The notes below the pieces were generated by a model. The model saw only the letters and a program-made list of their open reading frames with translations. It was not told the DNA's origin and searched no databases. Shown piece by piece: positions 33,429-42,271 of a DNA stretch of 64,000 bases. Origin of the DNA: Candidatus Magnetocorallium paracelense (GTDB lineage Bacteria > Nitrospirota > Thermodesulfovibrionia > Thermodesulfovibrionales > Magnetobacteriaceae); NCBI GenBank assembly GCA_029001845.1, contig JAREWP010000095.1, forward strand, positions 99,161-163,160. Reading direction: 5' to 3'. The translations under genes were made by a program, and so were the position numbers. The first letter of the stretch is position 1; every line of letters begins with the position of its first letter.

Positions 33429-36089
33429 CTATTTGGTTGTGCTTTCGCCTTGTCCCTGTTTCTTTAATTCAGCCTGTGCTGCTGCAAGCCTGGCAAGTGG
33501 CACTCTGTAAGGAGAACAGCTTACATAATTCATTCCAATGTTGTAACAGAACTCAACTGAGCTTGCTTCACCGCCATGCTCACCACAGATTCCAACTTTA
33601 AGATCGGTCTTTTTGGATCTCCCTTTCTCTATACCTATTTTGACAAGTTGTCCTACACCATTTTGATCGATAGCTACAAATGGATCCTCAAGAAGAATTT
33701 TCTTATCTACATAGAATGGCAGGAACATGCCGGCGTCATCTCGGCTGAGACCAAAAGTGGTTTGTGTCAGATCATTCGTGCCAAAGGAGAAAAAATCTGC
33801 GTATTCTGCAATTTCATCGGCAGTGACAGCAGCTCTCGGGAGCTCTATCATGGTGCCGACAGTATACTTAATATCTGCTTTATTCTTTTCAATGATATCG
33901 TCAGCAGTTGATACAACAATTTCTCTCAATGCTTTAAGCTCTTCTACGTGACCTACAAGGGGGATCATAATTTCAGGTATCACTACTGTATCATTCTCTT
34001 TCTTGATTAATTCAACTGCAGCCTCGATTATGGCGCGTGTCTGAATTTCATAGATTTCCGGGTAGGTTACACCAAGCCTGCATCCTCTGTGCCCGAGCAT
34101 TGGATTGAATTCCTGAAGCTGAGAGTTTCTCTCTTTCAGTTTTTTTAAAGATACACCCAACTCTGAAGCGATTTTCTTAAGTTCCTTATCGTTGTTATGA
34201 GGTAAGAATTCGTGTAAAGGAGGATCGAGAAGTCTTATGGTGACAGGTTTTCCATCCATGGCTTTGAAGATGCCTTTGAAGTCTCTCTTCTGCATTGGGA
34301 GAATTTTCCTGAGAGCCATTTTTCTTCCCTCTTCACTGTCTGAAAGAATCATCTCTCTCACTGCCTGTATTCTGTCGGCTTCAAAAAACATATGCTCTGT
34401 TCTGCAGAGACCAATCCCTTCGGCGCCGAATTCTATAGCTACTCTGGAGTCATGGGGAGAATCTGCATTCGTTCTGACGCTCATTGTTCTGAACTCGTCT
34501 ACCCACTCCATGAACTTTCCGAAATCACCGGTTATTTTAGGTTGTACAAGCGGTGTTTCTCCTTTGATCACTTCACCGGTAGAGCCGTTAATCGTAAGCC
34601 AGTCGCCTTCCTTGATCTTTATATCTTTAATCATACAGGAGTTGCTTTTTTTGTCGATCAGTACATCTCCGCAACCTGCTACGCAAGGCTTACCCATACC
34701 TCTTGCAACAACGGCTGCGTGTGATGTCATACCGCCTCTGGCTGTAAGAATTCCCTGAGCGGCATGCATTCCGCCGATATCCTCAGGAGAGGTTTCGAGC
34801 CTGACAAGTAATACCTTTTCTCCCTTTGCAGCCCACCTCTCTGCATCGATCGCCGTAAATACGACCTTTCCGACTGCAGCGCCGGGAGATGCGGGAAGAC
34901 CTTGAGCAAGTTTATCGTGTTTAATCTTGGTATCGATCATTGGATGGAGGAATTGATCCAACTGCTCGGGCTCAACTCTCATTACTGCGGTCTGTCTGTC
35001 GATCTTACCTTCGTCCACCAAATCCATGGCAATCTTAAGCGCAGCAGCAGCCGTTCTTTTCCCGACTCTGGTTTGGAGCATGTAAAGTTTGCCTTCCTGA
35101 ATTGTGAATTCAAGATCGAGCATGTCACGATAGTGGTCTTCCAGTTTTTTGTAAATCTCCATCAGCTGTTCATAAGCTTCAGGTGTCGTTTTTTTAAGTT
35201 CTTCTACACTTAAAGGCGTGCGAATGCCGGCAACGACGTCTTCACCCTGTGCATTGATGAGACATTCGCCATAAAATATGTTTTCGCCTGTAGAGGGGTC
35301 TCTTGTAAAAGCAACGCCCGTACCCGATGTGTCGCCCATATTACCGAATACCATTGTACATATGTTAACGGCAGTGCCAAGATTATCGGAAATTTTGTTG
35401 AGTTTTCTGTATGTTATTGCTCTTTCACCGTTCCATGAATCAAATACTGCATTAATAGCAGCCTTTAGCTGAGCCATTGCATCATTCGGGAAATCCTGGT
35501 TAAGCTCTTTTTTATATAATTTTTTAAACTGAGTGCTGAGATCTTTGAGGTCGTCTACAGTGAGGTCTGCTTCTGATTCTACATCGGCCTTTTCCAATTT
35601 CCTTTCAAGAAGTTCTTCGAACTTCATTCTATCAACATCCATGACGATGTTTGCATACATAGTTATGAATCTTCTGTAAGCATCGTAAACAAACTTTTCG
35701 TTGTTTGTCATCTTTATGAGTCCGGGGATTGTTTTTTCAGTAAGACCGAGATTTAAAACAGTGTCCATCATACCGGGCATGGAAAACTTGGCTCCCGATC
35801 TGACCGACACGAGGAGAGGCTTTACGGGATCGCCGAATTTGAAGCCCATGTCTTTTTCTGTCTTCTTTAGATTTTCAAGAACTTCGTCCCACAAACCATC
35901 GGGATATTTTTTTTTGTTTTTAAAATACTCGGTACATGCCTCAGTCGATATTGTAAACCCCGGTGGTACGGGAATACCGAGATTTGTCATTTCCGCAAGA
36001 CCGGCGCCCTTACCGCCAAGCAGGTCCTTCATTGTTCCTTCGCCGTCGGCCTTGCCACCACCGAAGTAATAGACATACTTTTTACCCAT
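33429..36089 (-). CDS. ppdK: Pyruvate phosphate dikinase
   Basis: An 886-residue enzyme that interconverts pyruvate, ATP and Pi with PEP, AMP and PPi, linking glycolysis and gluconeogenesis in many anaerobes. The N-terminal nucleotide-grasp domain has VSVRSGAKFSMPGMMDT, the swivelling phospho-His domain has GGMTSHAAVVARGMGKPCV, and the C-terminal PEP-binding domain has GIGLCRTEHMFF and GICGEHGGEA. Start and length are typical of the family. It is convergent with nadB. The gap downstream of its start, to mutS, is 371 bases. Confidence 0.97.
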   Translation of the reverse strand: MGKKYVYYFGGGKADGEGTMKDLLGGKGAGLAEMTNLGIPVPPGFTISTEACTEYFKNKKKYPDGLWDEVLENLKKTEKDMGFKFGDPVKPLLVSVRSGAKFSMPGMMDTVLNLGLTEKTIPGLIKMTNNEKFVYDAYRRFITMYANIVMDVDRMKFEELLERKLEKADVESEADLTVDDLKDLSTQFKKLYKKELNQDFPNDAMAQLKAAINAVFDSWNGERAITYRKLNKISDNLGTAVNICTMVFGNMGDTSGTGVAFTRDPSTGENIFYGECLINAQGEDVVAGIRTPLSVEELKKTTPEAYEQLMEIYKKLEDHYRDMLDLEFTIQEGKLYMLQTRVGKRTAAAALKIAMDLVDEGKIDRQTAVMRVEPEQLDQFLHPMIDTKIKHDKLAQGLPASPGAAVGKVVFTAIDAERWAAKGEKVLLVRLETSPEDIGGMHAAQGILTARGGMTSHAAVVARGMGKPCVAGCGDVLIDKKSNSCMIKDIKIKEGDWLTINGSTGEVIKGETPLVQPKITGDFGKFMEWVDEFRTMSVRTNADSPHDSRVAIEFGAEGIGLCRTEHMFFEADRIQAVREMILSDSEEGRKMALRKILPMQKRDFKGIFKAMDGKPVTIRLLDPPLHEFLPHNNDKELKKIASELGVSLKKLKERNSQLQEFNPMLGHRGCRLGVTYPEIYEIQTRAIIEAAVELIKKENDTVVIPEIMIPLVGHVEELKALREIVVSTADDIIEKNKADIKYTVGTMIELPRAAVTADEIAEYADFFSFGTNDLTQTTFGLSRDDAGMFLPFYVDKKILLEDPFVAIDQNGVGQLVKIGIEKGRSKKTDLKVGICGEHGGEASSVEFCYNIGMNYVSCSPYRVPLARLAAAQAELKKQGQGESTTK

Positions 36090-36460
36090 AAAAAATCCTC
36101 CTGTATAAATGATGTTGAAATTGAAAGAAAAGAGTCCGTATAGAAGAATTAGGATAACCCATGAACAGAGGAAATATCAAGAGATAATGTAAAAAAGTTC
36201 TCAAAACACTGTATTTTATAAAAGAAATCACAAACTATTGTTAAATTTACAAAAAGAACGCTATTGCAGGAAATCTTCAGGTTGCTCTTTCATCACAAAA
36301 TATTTTTAAATATAGTGATTTTAAAATTCAGAAGCAAGGGTCAGGTCAGAAATAAGTTGTATATTTAAAGTGACAGCCAGGCATTGGATTTGTTAAAACC
36401 AATTGAGCAAAACCGCAGGCGTCGCAGAGCTGCGTTGAGGATTTTGCAATTGAGGAAAAT
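36090..36460. other. Intergenic stretch between divergent ppdK and mutS
   Basis: No gene was seen. It is AT-rich and probably holds the promoters for both genes, which I cannot place with confidence. GGGTCAGGTC at 36338-36347 resembles strings often near REP-associated transposases, possibly a remnant. A hairpin at 36400-36452 sits next to the mutS ribosome-binding site. Confidence 0.5.
36400..36452 (+). promoter_or_regulatory. Hairpin abutting the mutS Shine-Dalgarno
   Basis: CAATTG at 36400-36405 can pair with 36447-36452, CAAAA at 36408-36412 with TTTTG at 36442-36446, CC with GG, and GCAG at 36415-36418 with CTGC at 36430-36433. The AGGA at 36453 starts directly after this stem. It could affect mutS translation or simply be a repeat. 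Confidence 0.35.
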
Positions 36461-39040
36461 TTGAAAAAACCGACGGCATTAATGTCCCAATACATGGATA
36501 TTAAAGCGAACCATCAAGACTCTATACTATTTTTCCGAATGGGTGATTTTTATGAGATGTTTTTTGACGATGCGAAAGTCGCCTCCAGAATTCTTCAGAT
36601 CGCTCTGACAACGAGAGACAAAAACAGTGAAGAACCTGTTCCAATGTGCGGATTTCCACATTTCGCCTCTGAATCGTACATTAAGAAACTGATTGATTCA
36701 GGTCATAAAGTTGCCGTATGCGAACAGGTGGAGGATCCTTCCGAATCAAAGGGCATTGTTAAGAGAGAAGTTGTAAAGGTCGTTACGCCCGGTACTTATG
36801 AGCCTGAAAATCCTAAAGAGAATTCATATATATTAAGTCTTTATCCTATGGGAAAGAGGCACGGTATGGCAGTATCCGATGTCTCTACAGGAGATTTCGT
36901 TGTTTTTGAAAGCGATAATTCGGTTACCGATGAGATTGGCAGGTTCGATCCCAGAGAAATCCTTTGTCCTCTTTCTCTGCAAATAGATATCCATTATACG
37001 GAAGCTCTGAAAGATCACTTCGTCTCCTTTTACGACGATTTCAGTTTTGATTATACCGAGTCATACAGATGCCTCCTGGATTATTTCAGGGTCGGTACGC
37101 TGAACGGATTCGGATGCGAGGGAATGACTGCCGCTATCTCTGCTGCCGGAGGTCTTCTCGCATATCTCATGGATACTCAGAAATCCATGCTCTCCTTTGA
37201 CAGGATAAGGGTGCTGCACGGTTCATCTTACATGTTTCTCGATGCTGTTGCAAAGAAAAATCTGGAACTTATAAAAAATATCAGAGACGATTCGTCTGAC
37301 AATACGCTTTTACATATTATGGACGAAACACTGACTCCAATGGGGGGCAGACTACTAAAGGAGAATATACTCAAACCTCTTATAAATATCGAAGAGATTC
37401 ATAAGAGACTGAACTCAACAGAAACTCTTTATAACGATTTTCGTCTTCTCGATAACATTCGAATACATTTAAAAAATGTACAGGATATCGACCGATTGAT
37501 ATCCCGTGTAATCAGAGGGAGCGCAAATGCCAGAGACCTTGCAGCCATAAGCTCATCGATAGAGGAAATTACCAAAATCAGAGAAATTTTAAAGATGAGC
37601 GACGATATCCTGTTAGGCGGCATTCTTCTTGGGATAAAAGAGTTGAACGATATATCCTTTCTTATTTCTTCCGCTGTCATCGACTCACCTCCCAATACGA
37701 TTAAGGATGGCGGGATCATAAAGAAAGGATACAACAGCGAGGTTGATGAACTTAGGGAAATATCTCAAAAGGGGAAGTCCATTCTAAGTGAATTGGAGAG
37801 CAGAGAGAAGGAGAAAACAGGTGTCAATTCTCTTAAAGTCGGTTTCAATAAAGTCTTTGGTTATTACATCGAAATAACCAAGGCAAACCTTCATATGGTT
37901 CCGGAGAATTATATAAGAAAGCAAACGCTGGCCAATGCCGAGAGATTTATTACTGAAGAATTGAAGGAGTATGAAAACAAGATTCTCGGGGCCGAAGAGA
38001 GGCTAAAGTCCATAGAGTATCATCTCTTTAAAGAACTTACAGAGGAGGTGATGCAATATTCCGAAGCATTGAGGACAACATCAGCTTCCATGGCCTTACT
38101 TGATTTCCTCCAGTCTCTTGCTTTTATCGCAAAAAGAAATAACTATGTAAAGCCTGTTATTTCCGCTGACGGAGTACTGGAAATAAGTGATGGCAGACAT
38201 CCGGTGCTGGAAAGAAGCGAGGGCAACGAAAGGTTTATTCCAAATGACGTACTCCTTGACTTGGAAGACAATAAGCTTCTTATCATAACAGGACCCAACA
38301 TGGCAGGTAAATCGACTTATATGCGGCAGGTCGCCATAATTACACTTATGGCGCAGGCAGGTTCGTTCGTACCGGCGGGTTCCGCCAAAATAGGTATAAC
38401 AGACAGAATTTTTACCAGAATCGGAGCTTCCGATTATCTGGCCGGCGGGCAGAGTACATTTATGGTGGAGATGATCGAGACAGCCAATATACTTAACAAT
38501 GCAACTGAAAGGAGTCTCATTATACTGGATGAAGTCGGAAGAGGCACGAGCACTTTTGACGGAATAAGTATTGCCTGGGCTGTGGCTGAGTATATTGCCG
38601 GAGAACTGAAGTCAAGGACTCTCTTTGCGACTCATTATAATGAACTGACCGAATTATCGATTACTGCCGAAGGTGTCAGGAATTATAATGTCTCTGTTAA
38701 GGAGTGGGGAGAGGAAATAATTTTTTTACGCAAGATTATCAAAGGTTCTGCCGATAAGAGTTATGGAATACAAGTAGCGAGGCTGGCAGGGTTGCCTGAA
38801 AATGTAATTAACAGGGCAAAGGAAGTACTCGCCAATCTTGAAAAGGAAGAACTCTGTGAAACAGGAGAACCGAAATTCGCCGGCAGGAAGAAAAAAAGAG
38901 CTGCCGAACAACTCGACCTTTTTGCCGGCATGGACAATCCCGTCATCTCTGAGTTGTCCCGCATTAATACTTCCGAGATTCGCCCTGAAGAAGCGATTGC
39001 AAAACTGAACGAATTAAAGAGGCTTGCATCGAAAAGATAA
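36461..39040 (+). CDS. mutS: DNA mismatch repair protein MutS
   Basis: An 859-residue clamp that recognises mismatches. The N-terminal FFRMGDFYEMFF contains the Phe-x-Glu mismatch-reading motif, and the C-terminal ATPase has Walker A TGPNMAGKSTYMRQ, DEVGRGTSTFDG and FATHYNEL. Start is TTG at 36461 with AGGA 4-5 bases upstream. No mutL is in the window. The next gene overlaps its 3' end. Confidence 0.97.
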   Translation: MKKPTALMSQYMDIKANHQDSILFFRMGDFYEMFFDDAKVASRILQIALTTRDKNSEEPVPMCGFPHFASESYIKKLIDSGHKVAVCEQVEDPSESKGIVKREVVKVVTPGTYEPENPKENSYILSLYPMGKRHGMAVSDVSTGDFVVFESDNSVTDEIGRFDPREILCPLSLQIDIHYTEALKDHFVSFYDDFSFDYTESYRCLLDYFRVGTLNGFGCEGMTAAISAAGGLLAYLMDTQKSMLSFDRIRVLHGSSYMFLDAVAKKNLELIKNIRDDSSDNTLLHIMDETLTPMGGRLLKENILKPLINIEEIHKRLNSTETLYNDFRLLDNIRIHLKNVQDIDRLISRVIRGSANARDLAAISSSIEEITKIREILKMSDDILLGGILLGIKELNDISFLISSAVIDSPPNTIKDGGIIKKGYNSEVDELREISQKGKSILSELESREKEKTGVNSLKVGFNKVFGYYIEITKANLHMVPENYIRKQTLANAERFITEELKEYENKILGAEERLKSIEYHLFKELTEEVMQYSEALRTTSASMALLDFLQSLAFIAKRNNYVKPVISADGVLEISDGRHPVLERSEGNERFIPNDVLLDLEDNKLLIITGPNMAGKSTYMRQVAIITLMAQAGSFVPAGSAKIGITDRIFTRIGASDYLAGGQSTFMVEMIETANILNNATERSLIILDEVGRGTSTFDGISIAWAVAEYIAGELKSRTLFATHYNELTELSITAEGVRNYNVSVKEWGEEIIFLRKIIKGSADKSYGIQVARLAGLPENVINRAKEVLANLEKEELCETGEPKFAGRKKKRAAEQLDLFAGMDNPVISELSRINTSEIRPEEAIAKLNELKRLASKR

Positions 39041-40149
39041 AAGAAAAAACAGTTGCCTTTATCCCTGTAAGGCTGGCTTCCACCAGATTGCATGAAAAGC
39101 ACTTCCGCATGATCGGTGAGAGAGAGGTGTTGTCATGGGTAGTACTGAGGTTGAAGCAAACCCGATTTGTCGACCAGATCGTAATCTGCTCGCCCAATGA
39201 ACCTGCAAGTGAAAAGCTCAGAGCTTTTTCCGAAAGAGAGGGCGTTCACCTTTATATATATAAAGGTGACATCAATGATGTAACAGGCAGACTGACAAGT
39301 GCGGCCATAGAGTTCAATGCATCGATTTGTATTATAGCAAGCGGTGACTGTCCTATGATATCTTCGGGTTCGATCGATCGGATGGTTTTGTCCCTGAAAA
39401 AAGAAACAGATGCAGGCTCGGCATTATTTGATACTTTTGACGGCAAAACACAAATACATGAGGGGATTATCGTATCCAGGAGATGGCTCTGGGAACGGGC
39501 GGATGCGCTTTCCGATACGCCTGAGCTCAGGGAGCACCATTTTCCGTCCTTTTACTGTAATGTGTATCCCGGTAAGTTTAAAGACGTCAAGATCGTAAGG
39601 GTCGTTGACAAAGAGATATACTACAGGCTGAGACACAGGATTTCCGTAGACACGGTCAGCGATTTGGATTTTTTAAACAGGGTATACGAAGAGCTTTCTG
39701 TAAGCGGTTTGGATTTTAATCTTGCAAATCTGATAAAACTGCTTCAAAAAACGCCTGAGTTGCAAAAGATTAACAATAATGTTTACAGGCGCGGATTGTA
39801 CGATAAAGTTACAAAGATACTCTTTTACGTTCATGACGATGACGATAAGGCAAAACCCCGTCTTTTGAGATCCTTGAAAAAGGCGGAGAAGTCGTTAACG
39901 CTTATCGGTGCAGGAATCAATCTTCTTGTATCGGACAACGGAGCTTCTGATATGGTCAAAACAAAGGGGTTTAACGTTCATTACGGGAAGGAAGATAAGC
40001 TCCTTAAAATATATGACAGTTTCAGGTATGACAGGCTGATAATCGATACCGGAGATAATTACCGGATCGATGAAGAGTTAATAGATGAAATAAAAGTGCG
40101 TACTAATGCGGAAATTATAGTGGTAAGAGAGCTTGTGACAGATGACTAA
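39013..40149 (+). CDS. SpsF/KdsB-like cytidylyltransferase with extra C-terminal domain, no ordinary start codon
   Basis: The frame reads KEKTVAFIPVRLASTRLHEKHF before continuing, and the P-V-R-L-A-S-T-R segment is the nucleotide-binding motif of NeuA/KdsB/SpsF-type CMP-sugar transferases. The only ATG/GTG/TTG in the frame is TTG 39088, which is inside that motif and would remove it. The frame is open back to 38989, overlapping mutS. Possible starts are ATT 39013, ATC 39028 or ATA 39037, the last two after AAGAGG at 39018. I annotate the earliest, as an estimate. Residues ~200-370 form a second domain (LTLIGAGINLLVSDNGASD) that recalls PseG-like folds. It probably acts in surface-glycan synthesis. 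Confidence 0.6.
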   Translation: MKEACIEKIKEKTVAFIPVRLASTRLHEKHFRMIGEREVLSWVVLRLKQTRFVDQIVICSPNEPASEKLRAFSEREGVHLYIYKGDINDVTGRLTSAAIEFNASICIIASGDCPMISSGSIDRMVLSLKKETDAGSALFDTFDGKTQIHEGIIVSRRWLWERADALSDTPELREHHFPSFYCNVYPGKFKDVKIVRVVDKEIYYRLRHRISVDTVSDLDFLNRVYEELSVSGLDFNLANLIKLLQKTPELQKINNNVYRRGLYDKVTKILFYVHDDDDKAKPRLLRSLKKAEKSLTLIGAGINLLVSDNGASDMVKTKGFNVHYGKEDKLLKIYDSFRYDRLIIDTGDNYRIDEELIDEIKVRTNAEIIVVRELVTDD

Positions 40150-40185
40150 AAGAGTCCGCTTGAGGGGAGAGGGATCAGGAAAACG

Positions 40186-41682
40186 ATGAAAATAAAATCG
40201 GAATTCATACCTAAAGACGAACTTATCCCCATTAAATTCAAAAAGGGTAAAAAACAGGTATTTGTGGACTGGTGGTTTGTGGAGCCTGGTTACGGCATGC
40301 CTTTTTGGCCTTTTTATCAAGAGAAATACGGAACCGATCCGTGGCTGAGTCCCTATGGTGTCGAATTAAAGATATGTAAACCTGAAATCGTTAATACCCC
40401 CATAAGTACAGAAGACCCGCTTGGTCATCTGGGCGCCTACTGTACATTGATGTATGATACGGTCGATGGGAAAAGTAAGTACAGACTTTGGTATGAGACA
40501 TACGGGTTTGAAGCCAAGGGAGATGAGGGAGCCAAAATTTGTTATATGGAATCCAAAGACTGTGTGGAGTGGACTAAACCTGAACTGAATCTTATCTCAT
40601 ATAACGGTTCAAAGAGCAACAACATAGTTTACGGATATGGAGACGACGAGACAGGAGGAAGCACCGGCGGCCATGGCGCTACTGTTATAAAGGATATTTT
40701 CGCTTCCCCTGAAAAGAGATATAAGCTGGTTTATATAGGCCCTGCAGGAGATAAAAAATCCAGATTATCGGGATGGCTCTATGGTGCTGTATCGCCTGAC
40801 GGAATTAGGTGGAAAAAACTGGCAGAGCCGGTTTTGAAGTATATGAGCGATACACAGACAATTCTCTCCATAGACCGGTCAACAAGGAAATACTATGTCT
40901 ATCTGAGAGGTTGGTCTCCTCAGCTTCCGCTCGGGTTGGGAGGGCGAAGATTTATAAGGCGAGCCGAAACAAAGGATTTTACCTCTTTCGGCAAACCTGT
41001 AACTGTATTGAAACTGAATTATAATGTTGACCCTTCAGCCGATATTTATACGAATTCTTACCACCCCTGGCCTCATGCCGACAGGGCTCACTTAATGATG
41101 CCATCTATTTACCACAGGGACAGAGACACCTTGGACCTCTATTATGCATTTAGCAGGGATGGTTTGGATTGGTCTTTTCATGAAAAGGAGTCAATTATTC
41201 CCTCTTTGGGCGATATGGGGAGCAATACGGTTTGTGCAGGCAAGGGGCTGGCGCCATACAGCGGCGGTAAATGGGCATTCCCTTTATATATGGCGGATAA
41301 ATGCCATAACGAATACGCCCCTTCTAAAAGAGGTCTTTATCTGGCCACAGTGCGAGAAGACGGCTTTATGGCTATTGAAGCTTTGACAAAGGGCGAATTC
41401 TATACCTTCCCTGTTAAGTTCGAAGGAAAAAATATGCTTTTAAACTCCTATTCCTACCCTGGAGGGGAGATTACTATCGAGTTTCTTGCAGTTAAGAATT
41501 TGGCCGAGGCGTCGCCTGTAAAGGGTTTTACTATCGATGAGTGCGATCCCGTAAGAGGGAATCCCATATGGACGACAGTTTCCTGGAATGGTAAAGATAA
41601 TCTTTCGTCCCTTAGGGGAAAGACCGTAAGGATAAGGTTCCGTTTAATAAGGTCGAGGATTTATGGATTTAAGTTCGAATAG
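40186..41682 (+). CDS. Beta-propeller glycosidase-like protein (GH32/43/68 clan-like)
   Basis: A 498-residue protein without an evident signal peptide. Repeated blade-like units (YRLWYETYG, YKLVYIGPAGDKKS, YYVYLRGWSP, LDLYYAFSRDGLDW) recall five-bladed propeller glycosidases; proteins of this type are often labelled glycosyl hydrolase family 32-like. A catalytic triad of acidic residues cannot be fixed by eye. The C-terminal 80 residues (beta-rich, FYTFPVKFEGKNMLLNSY) look like an additional jelly-roll. It follows the nucleotidyltransferase by 36 bases and precedes coaE by 9. Substrate unknown. Confidence 0.65.
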   Translation: MKIKSEFIPKDELIPIKFKKGKKQVFVDWWFVEPGYGMPFWPFYQEKYGTDPWLSPYGVELKICKPEIVNTPISTEDPLGHLGAYCTLMYDTVDGKSKYRLWYETYGFEAKGDEGAKICYMESKDCVEWTKPELNLISYNGSKSNNIVYGYGDDETGGSTGGHGATVIKDIFASPEKRYKLVYIGPAGDKKSRLSGWLYGAVSPDGIRWKKLAEPVLKYMSDTQTILSIDRSTRKYYVYLRGWSPQLPLGLGGRRFIRRAETKDFTSFGKPVTVLKLNYNVDPSADIYTNSYHPWPHADRAHLMMPSIYHRDRDTLDLYYAFSRDGLDWSFHEKESIIPSLGDMGSNTVCAGKGLAPYSGGKWAFPLYMADKCHNEYAPSKRGLYLATVREDGFMAIEALTKGEFYTFPVKFEGKNMLLNSYSYPGGEITIEFLAVKNLAEASPVKGFTIDECDPVRGNPIWTTVSWNGKDNLSSLRGKTVRIRFRLIRSRIYGFKFE

Positions 41683-41691
41683 AGTGCATGG

Positions 41692-42270
41692 ATGCTGACC
41701 GGGCTGACAGGTAATTTCGGAACAGGCAAAAGCACTGTGCTTGCAATTTTCAGCAATCTGGGTGCTTTTACCACAAGCGCCGACGAAATAGTTCATAAAT
41801 TATTTAAAAGAAGTGATGTGCAGAACCAAATCAGGGAGTTAATGGGAGATGTTTTTGACAGCCAAAACAATCCTGACAGAAAAAGAATTGCAAATTTGAT
41901 ATTTAATAACGTCTCCCTAAAAGAATCACTTGAATCCATTTTACACCCTCTTGTTTTACAGTCGATCCTGGAGACTTCCGGGGGCGGTGAGAATACTATA
42001 GTCCTGGCCGAGATTCCTCTCCTTTTTGAAGCAGGTTATGAGAGATATATGGATAAAGTGATAACTGTAACAAGTACAAAAGAGGCGATTATTAAACGAC
42101 TTACCGCCAAGGGTTTTTCCGGCGCCGAAATAGAGCAAAGGCTCTCCCATCAGATGCCTGACAAAGAAAAATTCGCACATTCGGACTTTGTCATCGATAA
42201 CTCCGGAGATATCGCCATAACAACACAGGCGTGCAACAGCATATTTAAAATCCTGGAGTCAGGTCTCTGA
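41692..42270 (+). CDS. coaE: Dephospho-CoA kinase
   Basis: A 192-residue P-loop kinase that phosphorylates the 3'-hydroxyl of dephospho-CoA, the last step of CoA synthesis. Walker A is GLTGNFGTGKSTVL and the acceptor-binding segment is TSADEIVHKLF, both characteristic of CoaE; RLSHQMPDKEK is the LID-type motif near the end. Length is typical. It begins 9 bases after the propeller gene and its stop is 1 base before the next ATG. Confidence 0.93.
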   Translation: MLTGLTGNFGTGKSTVLAIFSNLGAFTTSADEIVHKLFKRSDVQNQIRELMGDVFDSQNNPDRKRIANLIFNNVSLKESLESILHPLVLQSILETSGGGENTIVLAEIPLLFEAGYERYMDKVITVTSTKEAIIKRLTAKGFSGAEIEQRLSHQMPDKEKFAHSDFVIDNSGDIAITTQACNSIFKILESGL

Positions 42271-42271
42271 C

